Notes: a model not told the origin generated them from the letters alone. Counted from the first letter of the stretch, positions 1 to 6,998 are shown. The stretch: DNA of 9,421 bases from an uncultured Clostridia bacterium (GCA_934153805.1 CAKPFO010000053.1:1-9421); one strand, 5' to 3'. Numbers and translations: made by a program.

Positions 1-107
1 GTGAAGCTCTTCGTGGTGTTCAAGATAAGCTTGCTGAAAAGAAATTCTATATGGCAAATTGTACTAAAAAAATGTGTAATAGCAATGATAGTTGCGGTAG
101 AAATTAG
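1..107 (+). CDS. 3' end of an unidentified gene with a cysteine-containing C-terminus (partial)
   Basis: The frame beginning at base 3 is open from the window edge and stops at TAG 105-107, giving 34 residues. They start EALRGVQDKLAEKK and end with a tail containing three cysteines (ANCTKKMCNSNDSCGRN). The first part reads as a charged amphipathic helix and the last 17 residues as a polar Cys/Asn/Ser-rich tail, like the leader and core of a small modified peptide. The tetrapeptide CNSN also occurs in the Cys-rich peptide at 1633-1824. No start codon lies in the window, so the length is unknown and it could equally be the end of a longer protein. A strong terminator follows 34 bases downstream, so this is the last gene of its own transcript. 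That it is a second peptide substrate for the operon to its right is inference only. Confidence 0.55.
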   Translation, partial: EALRGVQDKLAEKKFYMANCTKKMCNSNDSCGRN

Positions 108-141
108 ATATGCAACTTTTATATACTTTCACATACAAGTT

Positions 142-186
142 TGAATGGGGCTAGTATAAATACTATGCCCCATTCAGCTTTTATTT
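142..186 (+). terminator. Rho-independent terminator after the partial left-edge gene
   Basis: Bases 142-151 (TGAATGGGGC) pair perfectly with 167-176. The inner arms TAGTAT (152-157) and ATACTA (160-165) extend the stem, with a single bulged T at 166 and a very small AA centre. GCTTTTATTT follows. It separates the left-edge gene from the promoter of the next operon. Confidence 0.85.
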
Positions 187-202
187 AAATCTAGAATTTT
201 TG

Positions 203-231
203 TTGAAATTAACATAAATTAGTGATATAAT
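203..231 (+). promoter_or_regulatory. Sigma-A-type promoter of the radical SAM/peptide operon
   Basis: TTGAAA (203-208) and a perfect TATAAT (226-231) are separated by 17 bases, close to the housekeeping consensus. Transcription would start near 238, leaving a leader of about 90 bases before the ATG at 330. No other convincing promoter is seen inside the operon, so this one probably serves all four genes. Confidence 0.8.
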
Positions 232-259
232 GTCTCCACAAATATTTATTATTTTCCAG

Positions 260-284
260 TTGATTAGAATTATATTCTAATCAA
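260..284 (+). promoter_or_regulatory. 25-bp palindrome in the operon leader (operator or leader hairpin)
   Basis: TTGATTAGAAT (260-270) and its exact reverse complement (274-284) flank TAT. It lies about 22-46 bases after the predicted transcription start, where a repressor could block elongation or the RNA could fold. There is no T-run, so it is not a terminator. A second, purely A/T inverted repeat (AAAATTA 295-301 / TAATTTT 304-310) sits directly before the ribosome binding site AAAGGAGG (313-320) and could modestly affect access to it. The regulator is unknown. Confidence 0.5.
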
Positions 285-329
285 TAGCACATTGAAAATT
301 AAATAATTTTTAAAAGGAGGTTATACTTT

Positions 330-1613
330 ATGAAATTTCGGAAACTAAGAAGTCCGACAAATGTGCAGTGGGAATTGACTCCAAATTGTAACTATAAATG
401 TTTCCATTGTTACAATTATTGGAGAACATGTGGAAATGTTTCTGGACATATTAATTATGACATTGTTACTAATCAGTTAATTGAAAATCATGTTTTCAAA
501 GTAACTCTAACTGGCGGCGAGCCATTGTTGGTATTTTCAGAGATAAAACCATACATTGAAAAAATGGTTGAAGCAGGTATTAAAGTATCTATCAATACAA
601 ATGCCGCTTTACTAACACAGGAAATGGCAGAGTTTTTTGAAGCCAATAATATTGGTCTTTTAATTTCATTGCCGTGTTGTGTACCTGAAATCAATGATAA
701 AATTACCACTGTCAAAGGTTCTTTCAACTCAACAGTCACAGGCATAAAGCTTGCAAGGCAAAACAAAGTAGCTTTATCTGTAAATATGGTAGTTTCAAAA
801 CTAAACAAAGATTATGTTGTAGATACCGCAATGTTTCTACATGATGAGCTAGGGCTTAGTGCTATTAATGTAACAAAGGCATCTAGACCAATAAACGGTT
901 CTAGTAAATTTGATGATTATGCACTAACTCTTCAGGAGTTCAGGAAACTTCTTAAGGATTTAATTTTTATCAAGCAAGAGTATTCTATGTTTGTAGATTC
1001 TCTTACTGTTTATCCCGAATGTTCTTGTGATAGTTTTGATACATTCAATATCTTTACTAAGAGAAAATGTTTTGCTGGAAAAACAAGTCTTGCTATTGGT
1101 TACAATGGCGATGTAAAAGCTTGTGCAAGAGATAGTGTATCATATGGCAATTTAAGTACTAAATCTCTGCAAGAATGTTGGGAAAGTATGGATGATTGGA
1201 GAATTATCGATGATAAAAAATTACCCAAAGAATGCCATGAATGTAATTCAAAATATTCTTGCTTAGGTGGATGTCGAATTGATTGCAACAATGAAATTCC
1301 TAATAAGTGTTATAGGGATAAAGCTAATCTTCCATTGAAGTTTGAAACTGAAAGTGAAAAATGTTTTGATTATTTTCTAACCGATACATTTGAAATGATT
1401 AGTGGATTGCTTTTCTTTGAAGAAGATTTTGGAATGCGAGGAATAAATTCAAAAAAAGATGTCTTCTTTGTAACTCAACCATTATATTCATTTATGATAC
1501 AGCATCATACATTCTCAAAAGAAGATTTGATGAGATATTTTGAAATTTCTTCTGAAGATGCAAACGATACTTTATCATATTTGATAGAAAACAAGGCAAT
1601 TAAAACTTTATAA
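330..1613 (+). CDS. Radical SAM/SPASM peptide-modifying enzyme
   Basis: This is a 427-residue radical SAM protein. Cys20, Cys24 and Cys27 form the CX3CX2C motif that binds the SAM-cleaving 4Fe-4S cluster, and GGEP at 62-65 is the usual SAM-contact motif. A full SPASM domain follows for auxiliary Fe-S clusters: Cys247, then Gly260-X4-Cys265, then C302-X2-C305-X5-C311-X3-C315, with further cysteines at 319 and 327. Enzymes of this kind commonly make thioether or carbon-carbon cross-links in ribosomal peptides. The SAM motif begins almost at the N-terminus, so no N-terminal leader-binding (RRE) domain is present. Residues 330-427 form an extra C-terminal region whose last 40 residues look like a small winged helix, possibly the peptide-recognition part. 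AAAGGAGG nine bases upstream supports the start. The Cys-rich peptide gene begins 19 bases downstream, making it the obvious substrate. The exact bond formed cannot be told from sequence. Confidence 0.93.
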   Translation: MKFRKLRSPTNVQWELTPNCNYKCFHCYNYWRTCGNVSGHINYDIVTNQLIENHVFKVTLTGGEPLLVFSEIKPYIEKMVEAGIKVSINTNAALLTQEMAEFFEANNIGLLISLPCCVPEINDKITTVKGSFNSTVTGIKLARQNKVALSVNMVVSKLNKDYVVDTAMFLHDELGLSAINVTKASRPINGSSKFDDYALTLQEFRKLLKDLIFIKQEYSMFVDSLTVYPECSCDSFDTFNIFTKRKCFAGKTSLAIGYNGDVKACARDSVSYGNLSTKSLQECWESMDDWRIIDDKKLPKECHECNSKYSCLGGCRIDCNNEIPNKCYRDKANLPLKFETESEKCFDYFLTDTFEMISGLLFFEEDFGMRGINSKKDVFFVTQPLYSFMIQHHTFSKEDLMRYFEISSEDANDTLSYLIENKAIKTL

Positions 1614-1632
1614 CAGAAAAGGAGTATGAATT

Positions 1633-1824
1633 ATGGGAAACGAAAAATTGATTCCGTCTTTGATTGAAGAAGACAAAACTTCTCTTCCTAAAAGAGGTGG
1701 AAACTATGTCAGCGAAGAGTCCAAAGAGAAAGCAAAATTCGAGCAGACGCAGAAAAAGTTAAGAGAGTGCAACTGTAATTGCGATTGTAATTCTAATTGT
1801 GATTGCTACGATTGTAACTGCTAA
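1633..1824 (+). CDS. Cys-rich RiPP precursor peptide (candidate substrate of the upstream radical SAM enzyme)
   Basis: This peptide has 63 residues. Residues 1-45 are charged and cysteine-free, as expected of a leader. Residues 46-63 hold eight cysteines at 46, 48, 50, 52, 56, 58, 61 and 63, separated almost only by Asn and Asp, and Cys63 is the last residue. The RGG at 21-23 could mark a processing site, but the leader would be very short; cleavage near Arg44-Glu45 is also possible. AAAAGGAG (1617-1624) lies 8 bases before the ATG. Its place between a radical SAM/SPASM gene and two further genes on the same strand is typical of ranthipeptide/sactipeptide-like clusters, where Cys sulfur is joined to a carbon of a nearby residue. 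Asn and Asp are the only abundant acceptors. A metal-binding, metallothionein-like peptide is the alternative. Its named family cannot be fixed without a profile search. Confidence 0.88.
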   Translation: MGNEKLIPSLIEEDKTSLPKRGGNYVSEESKEKAKFEQTQKKLRECNCNCDCNSNCDCYDCNC

Positions 1825-1848
1825 TTTCTAAATAAATGAGGCATTAGT

Positions 1849-3249
1849 ATGAAAAAAATCTTAATAATTGGAGGTTCTGGTACTTGGAGTGGACAAGCTT
1901 ATATTCCTAGTATAAAACAGGCAAAAAGTGATGTTATTTTGGTGGGAATATTAGATCCTATAAATCCTTATTATTCGTCAAAAACAATTTCTCATTTTGA
2001 TTATCTTACTGAGCATAATGTTAAGTGGATTAAATCAAAAAGAGATTGTGATGAAGAGTTAGTAAAACGGTGTATAACAGAGTATGAAGTAGATATTGTC
2101 ATTATTTCAACTCCACCTAGATTTCACTACGACTATACTTTAGTGAGTTTAAAATGTGGAGTTGATGTGATATGTGACAAGCCTATAATTGCTACACCTG
2201 CACAATCTAGTTCAATCAACATAGCTCTTGCCAATATCGAAAAACACCATAAGCTAATACAAGCAATCCGTGAAAGCCATAATCTTAAAGAACCACGAAG
2301 ATGTTTTGTCTTAACACCTTTAAGAAGAAAACTACAGGAAACATACACAAATATATATGATTCTGTACGAGTTATTAAAGAGAGCTTCGAACAAAGTGTA
2401 ACAAATATATCTATTAGCCACAATGATGGTGTATTCCGTTTTGATGACGAAGTAGAACTAAAATGTGGTTCTCACGGATATTCGGATGGATTTGGGAAAC
2501 TAACACATACAGGATATCATATTTTGGATATTGTGGCTGGTCTTATTGAATTTGGCTGTGATACTCAAAATGTGCAATGCGTTTGCAAAATAGTAAACTG
2601 TAATACTGTTGGTGATATGCTAAAATCTAATTCGAATAGAATTAATGCTAAACTGTTGCACTCTAATCTGAAAACTGAAGATGTATCTAAGGTTGCTTTA
2701 GAAACGGAAATGGATATAACTATTTCCTATACTCTCTACCATAATGATGAAAAGTTTTGCAACATTATTGTGGACTTAATTCATTGTGGAAAGAGCAATA
2801 GAACTCAAAGCCACTATGATTTTAACAACTATAACGATCAAGGACGCACAAACGAATTAACTATGCATATACAGCAAGGAAGTTTGTTTAGTAGCCAATT
2901 GATGCTTAGCACAATGTCTGGCTCTGGTGGAACAATTGGAAATGGATATACATTCAAAAATTATCACCCTATGGTTGCCACAAGATTAAATCAAGAACCA
3001 GCTCAAGTTTTGAATTTCAAAGACCAATCAGCTGAAACGACAATTGATTTCATATCTGATTTCTACCGATTAATTTGCGATGGAAAATTACATGGATATT
3101 ATTTGTATGTCGATTTCTTAAAGCAAATCATAACGGACGAATTGTATATTTCAGCACTAATTGCAAAAACAATTAGTGGAGGAGAATATAAATGGAACTT
3201 AGGTGAAATTCAAATAACAGACAAGGAGAATTTATATGGAAAAAATTAA
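1849..3249 (+). CDS. Gfo/Idh/MocA-family oxidoreductase in the peptide operon
   Basis: This is a 466-residue protein with an N-terminal Rossmann fold for NAD(P). The first strand and glycine loop are MKKILIIGGSGTWSG, an unusual form of GXGXXG, followed by an acidic Asp36 after the second strand. STPPRFHYDY (87-96) and CDKP (109-112, Lys111) match the family's TPPXXH and EKP motifs, in which the lysine takes part in catalysis. HTGYHILD (220-227) matches the GXHXXD active-site segment of the second domain. Members oxidise or reduce sugars, inositols, biliverdin and other small molecules. At 466 residues it is longer than the usual 330-400, with the excess in the C-terminal half. TGAGG (1837-1841) sits 7 bases before the ATG. 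The gene starts 24 bases after the peptide gene and overlaps the next one. A role in tailoring the peptide, or in supplying or altering a group attached to it, is inference. Confidence 0.85.
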   Translation: MKKILIIGGSGTWSGQAYIPSIKQAKSDVILVGILDPINPYYSSKTISHFDYLTEHNVKWIKSKRDCDEELVKRCITEYEVDIVIISTPPRFHYDYTLVSLKCGVDVICDKPIIATPAQSSSINIALANIEKHHKLIQAIRESHNLKEPRRCFVLTPLRRKLQETYTNIYDSVRVIKESFEQSVTNISISHNDGVFRFDDEVELKCGSHGYSDGFGKLTHTGYHILDIVAGLIEFGCDTQNVQCVCKIVNCNTVGDMLKSNSNRINAKLLHSNLKTEDVSKVALETEMDITISYTLYHNDEKFCNIIVDLIHCGKSNRTQSHYDFNNYNDQGRTNELTMHIQQGSLFSSQLMLSTMSGSGGTIGNGYTFKNYHPMVATRLNQEPAQVLNFKDQSAETTIDFISDFYRLICDGKLHGYYLYVDFLKQIITDELYISALIAKTISGGEYKWNLGEIQITDKENLYGKN

Positions 3250-4537
3250 ACAGATTTTACCCCAAAACTTCGAAATAGTTAATGGAATTAACTATTTTCG
3301 TTTAGAGGATGGTCGAATTGCTGTCGAAAGAACAAGCAATATCACTATTAACTCTTCGAAAGAAGATATTGTTGAGTTAATAACATTGGTGTACAATTCA
3401 AAGCCAGTACGGCTTTGGAAAACTAATGGCAAGCTCTATGCATTAGCATCATCGTCTTGCATTACTATTCCTGAAGATGCTACTTTCGTTGATTGCTACT
3501 CTTCACCCTATTATCCCGAAGGGCAATATGTTAAATATATGTCTCCTGGCAGATGTGGCATCATATATGTCAGTGAGACAGAAGTTAGCCATGTTATATC
3601 CTATGAAAATGGCTATACAGAAATTTGCTTCGAGAATAATCTGTTTTATGCAGATTCCAAAGAAGGTGACAATAAGTATCACATTATTGGTGAATCGGGT
3701 AAACTGCTTGGGGCTTTTCCTTCCAAATGTAGAAAATTAGACAGATACATGTTATTTTATGATGATAGCAGTATTTTTATCGGTTCATCTAAGTTCGATA
3801 TTCCTGGTGGAGTTTCATCTGTAGAAGTCATAAAGCAGAACAATATCACCTTTGTGAAAGTGGTAAACAGCAATGGAATCTATTATTACACAAAAGGAAT
3901 TGAGTATCTGTTTGGACCTATTGATGAAGATGAAATACAGGGTATTGATTACGACTCTTGCTTTGTGTACGAAATAGTAAACAAGAAAGTGGTTCAGGTG
4001 TTTTATATCAAGATTACGGAAGACGCATATATCTGTAAAAATTTGTCTAGTCAAAAAGGAATTGTATGCCATATATTTAGCAATAAATCTAATGGTAAAT
4101 TCTTTGTAGCTGACAAAGTACTGTATGCGTTGCAAAATGAGGAATTTATTCCACTAATTAATGGAGTCAATGCTAACAAATATGTTATATCTGCCCAAAG
4201 AGTTAATTGGAGTGAGAGTTGTAGATATACAATTGTTGGATACCAGAAAAATATTCCTGTTTACCTTGCATACTATGACTCAAGTTATAAAAAAGAAGTA
4301 TATGATGAAGGTACACTTGAGCGAATTGCTGATGGTTATAAAAACCTAAATGGTAAATTTTCTCATATTTGCAGAAAGGGAAATCATATTGTCGTTATCG
4401 ACCCTGATGGAAAAGTTGTGCTTTCCGTTGAAGGTGAGAATTGCTACAAGAAGGAATATCGCAATAAATCCATTTACGTTGTCGAGAAAGACAAAAACAA
4501 GATTTCACTTTATCGAGCAAATGGTGAAGAAATATAA
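3236..4537 (+). CDS. Unknown beta-rich repeat-like protein, last gene of the peptide operon
   Basis: I do not recognise a family for this 433-residue protein. It has no signal peptide and no clear membrane segment, so it is probably cytoplasmic. The whole chain reads as short beta strands joined by Gly/Asn/Asp turns, with many Tyr, Val and Ile and recurring units of about 35-45 residues. Examples are the NGKLYAL, NGIYYYTKG and DGKVVLSVEG-type turns. This suggests a beta-propeller or a WG-repeat-like fold, although the W-G pair itself is absent. About eleven cysteines are scattered through it, which is high for such a protein. Its ATG lies inside the oxidoreductase gene (14-base overlap) with AAGGAGA at 3223-3229, so translation is probably coupled and the two proteins may work together. 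A scaffold that holds the peptide, a partner of the oxidoreductase or an immunity protein are all possible. None is shown. Confidence 0.8.
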   Translation: MEKIKQILPQNFEIVNGINYFRLEDGRIAVERTSNITINSSKEDIVELITLVYNSKPVRLWKTNGKLYALASSSCITIPEDATFVDCYSSPYYPEGQYVKYMSPGRCGIIYVSETEVSHVISYENGYTEICFENNLFYADSKEGDNKYHIIGESGKLLGAFPSKCRKLDRYMLFYDDSSIFIGSSKFDIPGGVSSVEVIKQNNITFVKVVNSNGIYYYTKGIEYLFGPIDEDEIQGIDYDSCFVYEIVNKKVVQVFYIKITEDAYICKNLSSQKGIVCHIFSNKSNGKFFVADKVLYALQNEEFIPLINGVNANKYVISAQRVNWSESCRYTIVGYQKNIPVYLAYYDSSYKKEVYDEGTLERIADGYKNLNGKFSHICRKGNHIVVIDPDGKVVLSVEGENCYKKEYRNKSIYVVEKDKNKISLYRANGEEI

Positions 4538-4553
4538 TATTGTATAATCTGAA

Positions 4554-4594
4554 ATATAGCCAGGAACTAATTAGTTCCTGGCTATATGCTTTTA
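4554..4594 (+). terminator. Terminator of the peptide operon: perfect 34-bp palindrome
   Basis: Bases 4554-4570 are the exact reverse complement of 4571-4587. As RNA this folds into a long hairpin, including AGCCAGGAACT / AGTTCCTGGCT, with a loop around AATT. GCTTTTAT follows. It lies 16 bases after the last operon stop codon. No comparable T-run follows on the other strand, but so long a stem may also slow transcripts coming from the minus-strand gene at 4691-6415. Confidence 0.88.
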
Positions 4595-4621
4595 TCTGGC
4601 AAAAAAATCTTCAAGAATATT

Positions 4622-4656
4622 TTGCCTTAGAGCTAAAAGCTAGGGCAACTTTTATA
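4622..4656 (+). terminator. Possible second plus-strand terminator
   Basis: TTGCCTTAG (4622-4630) pairs with CTAGGGCAA (4640-4648, one G-T pair) around a nine-base loop, followed by CTTTTATA. It sits 35 bases after the first terminator and would act as a backup before the convergent gene. The T-run is short. Confidence 0.45.
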
Positions 4657-4690
4657 CTAAATTTCAAAAAAGCTTTTCAAAATTACCTGT

Positions 4691-6415
4691 TTAGTTGCTA
4701 TTTAGTATTTTCTTCATTTCTTCTTGTCTTTTGACTTTTGCAGTTGTTGTTTTTATCATAGGTTCATCTGTGATTATTAAATTCTTTATATGCTTGTAAT
4801 TTGTTAAACCTTGATTTATTTGTTTTATATCTTCCCATATTTTATCTTTTAACTCTTTTTCATCTATATTCTTATATTTTTCATTTACAAAGTCTTTATT
4901 ATACACTATTTTAACAGATACAACTAAGTCATCGTCTTTTGGTAATCCAAATACCATGCTTTCTTCTACATATGGTAAATTATTTATTAATAGTTCTAGC
5001 TCTTCTGGATATACATTTTTACCATTTTTTAAAACAATTACATTTTTCTTTCTTCCAGCTATAAATATGTATCCGTCTTTGTCCATGTATGCTAAATCAC
5101 CTGTATGAAACCATCCATCTTGTAAAACCTCTTTTGTTGCCTCTTCATTTGCGTAATATCCTAACATTACATTAGGTCCTTTAGCAATTATCTCCCCTAT
5201 TCCCTGTTCATTTTTATTATCTAACTTTAGTTCAACATTGCTCATTGGATAACCTATAGAACCATATCTTATACATTTTGCGTTTTCTGCTGTAAGTACT
5301 GGAGATGTTTCTGTTAGTCCATATCCCTGTACTGTTAGTATTCCAAAATCATTAAACCCTTTTGCAACTTTTTGCTCTATTCCAGAGGCTCCACTTACTA
5401 CAAATCTAAGTTTTCCTCCTAATTGATTTATTATATCTTTAAATACTTTTCTTCTTATATCTATTCCAAATTTAAGTAGAAAGTTACATACTTTAACTGC
5501 TACTTTTATTAATTTTGTTTTCCCTTGTCTTTCTATTTCTTTTGTTATTTTTTTATACATTGCTTCTAATAATAGTGGTACACATACAAATACTGTCACT
5601 TTGTATTCTTTTAAATTGGCTTGTATGTGTCTTAGTCCATCACAAAATACATTTGTGGCTCCATTATTTAAAAATAAAAGTAGCCCTGTTGAGCCAAAAG
5701 TATGATGGAATGGCAAGAAAGCTAAGTTTACATCTGTATTGTATATTTTTTCAGCCATATTTAATGCGTATAAATTTGACGCAATATTTTTGTGTGATAG
5801 CATTACTGCCTTTGACAATGATGTTGTTCCTGATGTAAATAATATTATACTCATCTTTTCGTTATCTATTTTTGCATCTATAAAATCTCTATTCCCGTTT
5901 TGTATTAATTTATTTCCTTCCTGTATTAGTTCTTGGAAATTGCTAATTTCATTTTCTTTTATTGAGTCCATACATATAAAGCTTTTAACATTTGACTTTC
6001 CATTTTGTTTTATATTTTTCATAATGTTTAGATATTCTTCAGAAAAGACAACTGCATCGCACTTACTCCTTATCAATGAAAATTCTATTTCACTTTCTGG
6101 AAGACCTTTATCTAGTGGAACAATTATTCCTGTTCCATTAACAGTTGCAAGGTAAGTAACTATCCATTCATATCTATTTTTCCCTATTACAGCTATTCTT
6201 TTATCTTTTAATCCCCTGTTTATTAATGATGTTCCTAATGAGTTTATATCCTTTAAAAATTCTGTATATGTTATTTTTGTATATTTAGTTTCTTTTCCAT
6301 TCTTATTTTTTATAATAAAGGCATTGTTATTTGGATATTTACTTACTGCCTCTAGTATCACTTCTCTCAAATTGTTATGTTCTTTTGCTTGGTATAAACT
6401 ATTTTTTGATTTCAT
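4691..6415 (-). CDS. AMP-forming acyl-CoA synthetase / AMP-binding ligase
   Basis: This is a complete 574-residue member of the adenylate-forming (ANL) family. Visible core motifs are the phosphate-binding FTSGTTSLSKA (193-203), GYGLTETSP (364-372), HTGD (437-440) with the ATP-ribose aspartate, GRKKN (454-458) at the hinge, and KTTTAK (555-560) ending in the catalytic lysine Lys560. These enzymes activate a carboxylic acid with ATP and usually pass the acyl group to coenzyme A. The order, length and sequence style resemble bacterial long-chain fatty acid-CoA ligases, but the exact substrate cannot be read. The Gly-Xaa-Pro of the phosphate loop is replaced by Ser-Leu-Ser, a mild deviation. AAGGGAAG (complement of 6421-6428) precedes the ATG. 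It converges on the peptide operon and shares no transcript with it, so there is no reason to tie it to peptide modification. Confidence 0.92.
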   Translation of the reverse strand: MKSKNSLYQAKEHNNLREVILEAVSKYPNNNAFIIKNKNGKETKYTKITYTEFLKDINSLGTSLINRGLKDKRIAVIGKNRYEWIVTYLATVNGTGIIVPLDKGLPESEIEFSLIRSKCDAVVFSEEYLNIMKNIKQNGKSNVKSFICMDSIKENEISNFQELIQEGNKLIQNGNRDFIDAKIDNEKMSIILFTSGTTSLSKAVMLSHKNIASNLYALNMAEKIYNTDVNLAFLPFHHTFGSTGLLLFLNNGATNVFCDGLRHIQANLKEYKVTVFVCVPLLLEAMYKKITKEIERQGKTKLIKVAVKVCNFLLKFGIDIRRKVFKDIINQLGGKLRFVVSGASGIEQKVAKGFNDFGILTVQGYGLTETSPVLTAENAKCIRYGSIGYPMSNVELKLDNKNEQGIGEIIAKGPNVMLGYYANEEATKEVLQDGWFHTGDLAYMDKDGYIFIAGRKKNVIVLKNGKNVYPEELELLINNLPYVEESMVFGLPKDDDLVVSVKIVYNKDFVNEKYKNIDEKELKDKIWEDIKQINQGLTNYKHIKNLIITDEPMIKTTTAKVKRQEEMKKILNSN

Positions 6416-6641
6416 TGTATCTTCCCTTTCTCGACTATTATTTGAAAAGAATTATACAAAGCATATCTTTAGAAATGAGGGGAGTATACAAATTTATATG
6501 TATCTCATTTTTTATCTTTGTATTTCTTTTCAAATTAGTCTACTACTTATATGATAAAAGACAGTATCTATACTGCCTTTACTTTAATAATTTTATCATA
6601 TTACTCATTTTTATACAACTAAACTGACTTGTCGTTCAAGT
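6416..6641. other. Non-coding gap between the ligase and the hydrolase remnant
   Basis: I see no gene here; open frames on the plus strand are hydrophobic products of A/T-rich sequence with no ribosome binding site. The gap holds the ligase's ribosome binding site and a minus-strand TATAAT (complement of 6451-6456) that may be its -10 element. No good -35 sequence lies at the right distance, so the promoter is weakly supported. It also holds the minus-strand terminator at 6554-6577. Confidence 0.5.
6554..6577 (-). terminator. Terminator after the hydrolase remnant
   Basis: On the minus strand GGCAGTAT (complement of 6570-6577) pairs with ATACTGTC (complement of 6560-6567, one G-T pair) around a minimal centre, followed directly by TTTTAT. 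It would end transcription of the recombinase/hydrolase side before the ligase gene. Confidence 0.6.
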
Positions 6642-6998
6642 TTAGTCTAGCGTCGTTGATGTTCTTCCTGATCCAAGCACATTTTCTTGAAGAGAACGCC
6701 ATGTACTGCAGCCAATTACTCCATCTACCGTCAAGTTTCTACTTTTTTGATAATTTCTTACTGCATTATAAGTCTGTGTTCCAAATATTCCATCTAAACT
6801 GCCGGTAGAATATCCTAAGGTATTTAAGTCATCCTGTGCAATTAATACGTACACACTTAAGCTCCCTCTTTTTATTAAAGGATACCCTCCTGATGTACAT
6901 GCTGGTGGTTTTTGTCTTCTATCAAAATGTACCCAAGTTGGAGATATACTAAATGGTTCCACTGTCACATAGGTTTTCAAAAAACTTTGAATTTTCAT
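6642..6998 (-). pseudogene. 3' fragment of an M15-type peptidase with peptidoglycan-binding domain, cut by an integrated element
   Basis: The open frame gives 118 residues. SPTWVHFDRR (19-28) resembles the end of an M15-type peptidase (D-Ala-D-Ala carboxypeptidase/endopeptidase class), with His24 as a likely last zinc ligand. A peptidoglycan-binding type 1 domain then follows at about 45-105, with LDGIFGTQTYNAVRNYQ and VDGVIGCSTW. Everything expected before this, including the other zinc ligands, is missing. The first nine residues come from the 3' end of the recombinase gene read in another frame, and no ribosome binding site precedes the ATG. The real host sequence therefore probably begins near 6971. 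The missing 5' part should lie at the far end of the element, beyond the window. Excision would restore a full cell-wall hydrolase. Alternatively, the fragment is simply dead. Confidence 0.75.
6945..6985. other. Probable attachment-site junction (attL or attR) of the integrated element
   Basis: Hydrolase coding sequence and the end of the recombinase gene meet and overlap here. On the minus strand the bases around CCTATGTGACAGTGGAACC are read as LCDSGT in the recombinase and as YVTVEP in the hydrolase frame. Large serine recombinases usually sit next to their own attachment site. The exact crossover dinucleotide cannot be placed from one junction. Confidence 0.5.

Noticed and set aside
263..281. 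PerR/Fur-like box within the leader palindrome (TTAGAAT / ATTCTAA)
   Set aside because: The half sites resemble the PerR box, but the spacer is three bases instead of one, so the site is not assigned to that regulator.
488..808. Minus-strand open frame inside the radical SAM gene
   Set aside because: It is antisense to a strongly supported gene, has no ribosome binding site and no recognisable motif.
4540..4734. Plus-strand 64-codon frame after the peptide operon
   Set aside because: It runs through the operon terminator palindrome and into the end of the convergent ligase gene.
5515..6155. Two overlapping plus-strand frames of hydrophobic, Phe/Leu/Ser-rich protein opposite the ligase
   Set aside because: This is the usual antisense image of a Lys/Asn/Glu-rich gene; it does not indicate membrane proteins.
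6331..6627. Plus-strand frame resembling a small membrane protein across the ligase start and the following gap
   Set aside because: It overlaps the ligase 5' end on the opposite strand, has no ribosome binding site, and its hydrophobicity follows from T-rich sequence.
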